The notes below the pieces were generated by a model that searched no databases, had not been told where the DNA came from, and worked only from the letters and a program-made list of their open reading frames with translations. Positions 35,414-36,078 of a stretch of DNA of 36,078 bases are shown here, one piece after another. Position 1 is the first letter of the stretch. Each line of letters opens with the position of its first letter. Source of the DNA: RQOF01 sp964461135 (GTDB lineage Bacteria > Calditrichota > Calditrichia > RBG-13-44-9). The position numbers and the translations under genes were made by a program. The DNA is taken from contig CAYWTB010000042.1 in assembly GCA_964461135.1 (NCBI GenBank), positions 1 through 36,078 of the forward strand, read 5' to 3'.

Positions 35414-36031
35414 TGAAAATTTATGGAAAATGATTATAAACTTTATGCAATGCAAGTTTTTTTAACCTGTTTAATAGTATAAATTTTACCACAAAGTCAG
35501 CAGGTCACTAAAAATATTGAGTTAAAATTTGTTAAAAGTCAAACTTTACAATTTTTAACAGGGAAGGTCGTTTTCTTATGCGATTGTGCATTTAACTCAG
35601 CTTGATATACAATTATTATGATATGCTGACTTCTGAGTTCCGGGGTAATTCCGGTTACTTCCCTGTATAGAGTATATTTCATGAATTATTTCTTCATGCT
35701 TAGGTTTTTGTGTACTCCTTGCCCTTGCCCCCTGTCTTCCCTGGTATGCGCCCTGTCAGGCTGGCTCTGCCAGACAGGTATCCCCTCTGCCAGCACTATA
35801 GACCGGGGACCTGGGTAACGGTTGTTCGGAGACATGGGTAACAGTTTTTGATCCTGCATAACCCACCCCCGTCTGCGCCCGGCAGATGCTGGGCATGCAG
35901 GCCTTGATCCCTTCCTTATGCATAAGGGAAGGGAATATAAGACAGCTGGTATCTGAGAATATGATTTGGGGAAGGTCAAGGTAATTAATAAACAAAAATA
36001 TTTTTAATGATTATGGATTCATAATATAACC
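35414..36031. repeat. 618-bp tandem repeat, copy 2
   Basis: This matches copy 1 with no difference found. After 36031 only TGAA continues the match before the sequence diverges. The junction shows no insertion between copies. Exact identity means a very recent duplication or an assembly repeat artefact. The remaining 36032-36078 holds no gene. Confidence 0.95.
35805..35849. mobile_element. transposon-end-like pair of 23-bp-spaced direct repeats (copy 2)
   Basis: This is an exact duplicate of the pair at 35187-35231 as part of the 618-bp repeat; the same limits apply. Confidence 0.38.
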
Positions 36032-36078
36032 TGAAGTCGTAAAAAGTTATGAATCTCCTGGCGTTTGTAGTAGAATGT

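Noticed and set aside
34796..36031. CRISPR-like or satellite array
   Set aside because: There are only two adjacent 618-bp copies without short regular repeats and unique spacers, so it is a simple tandem duplication.

Overview
The window reads as a chromosomal segment of a Gram-negative bacterium. It encodes TamA/TamB outer-membrane machinery and a periplasmic HtrA protease. Most genes carry clear Shine-Dalgarno sequences, and composition looks moderate and even throughout. The gene mix (a small zinc-finger-type anti-sigma of a style I associate with the FCB superphylum, type I-alpha glutamine synthetase, many MscS channels) suggests an FCB-related or candidate-phylum lineage such as Calditrichota/KSB1-like bacteria. 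That placement is inference, not something the sequence proves. No rRNA, tRNA or CRISPR array was recognised.

Layout. 1-2776 (+): a dipeptide epimerase and a GT81/GT78-like glycosyltransferase possibly making a glycosylglycerate-type solute. 2809-6577 (-): an MscS channel, a broken DUF2179/UPF0316 gene, CorA and a YihY/BrkB membrane protein. 6806-10524 (-): glycogen phosphorylase and an unrecognised polytopic membrane protein. 10948-14707 (+): HtrA/DegP, a strong terminator, then an OmpR-type response regulator and its histidine kinase. 14953-20855 (-): tamB-tamA. 20856-26798 (-): two units, each with a coiled-coil protein followed by an MscS channel; the larger coiled-coil protein is a 1020-residue P-loop ATPase. 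27395-29619: a DUF2231 membrane protein, a quinone-oxidoreductase-like MDR enzyme and a small membrane protein. 29697-30526 (-): an ECF sigma factor with a 77-residue partner. 30873-32195 (+): glutamine synthetase. 32294-34785 (-): two overlapping CPA2-type antiporters. 34796-36031: a perfect 618-bp tandem duplication close to the end of the window.

Functional theme. Many of these genes concern ion, osmotic and envelope homeostasis: three MscS channels, CorA, two cation/proton antiporters, a possible compatible-solute enzyme, HtrA with a two-component system, TamAB and an ECF sigma factor. They lie in separate transcription units, so this is a shared theme rather than one operon. The most promising undescribed unit is the translationally coupled coiled-coil ATPase-MscS pair at 22753-26798, with a second coiled-coil/MscS pair just downstream. 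Clear signs of sequence change are the UPF0316 gene (in-frame TAG plus a 5' frame break) and the 618-bp tandem repeat, which contains transposon-end-like 23-bp repeats.
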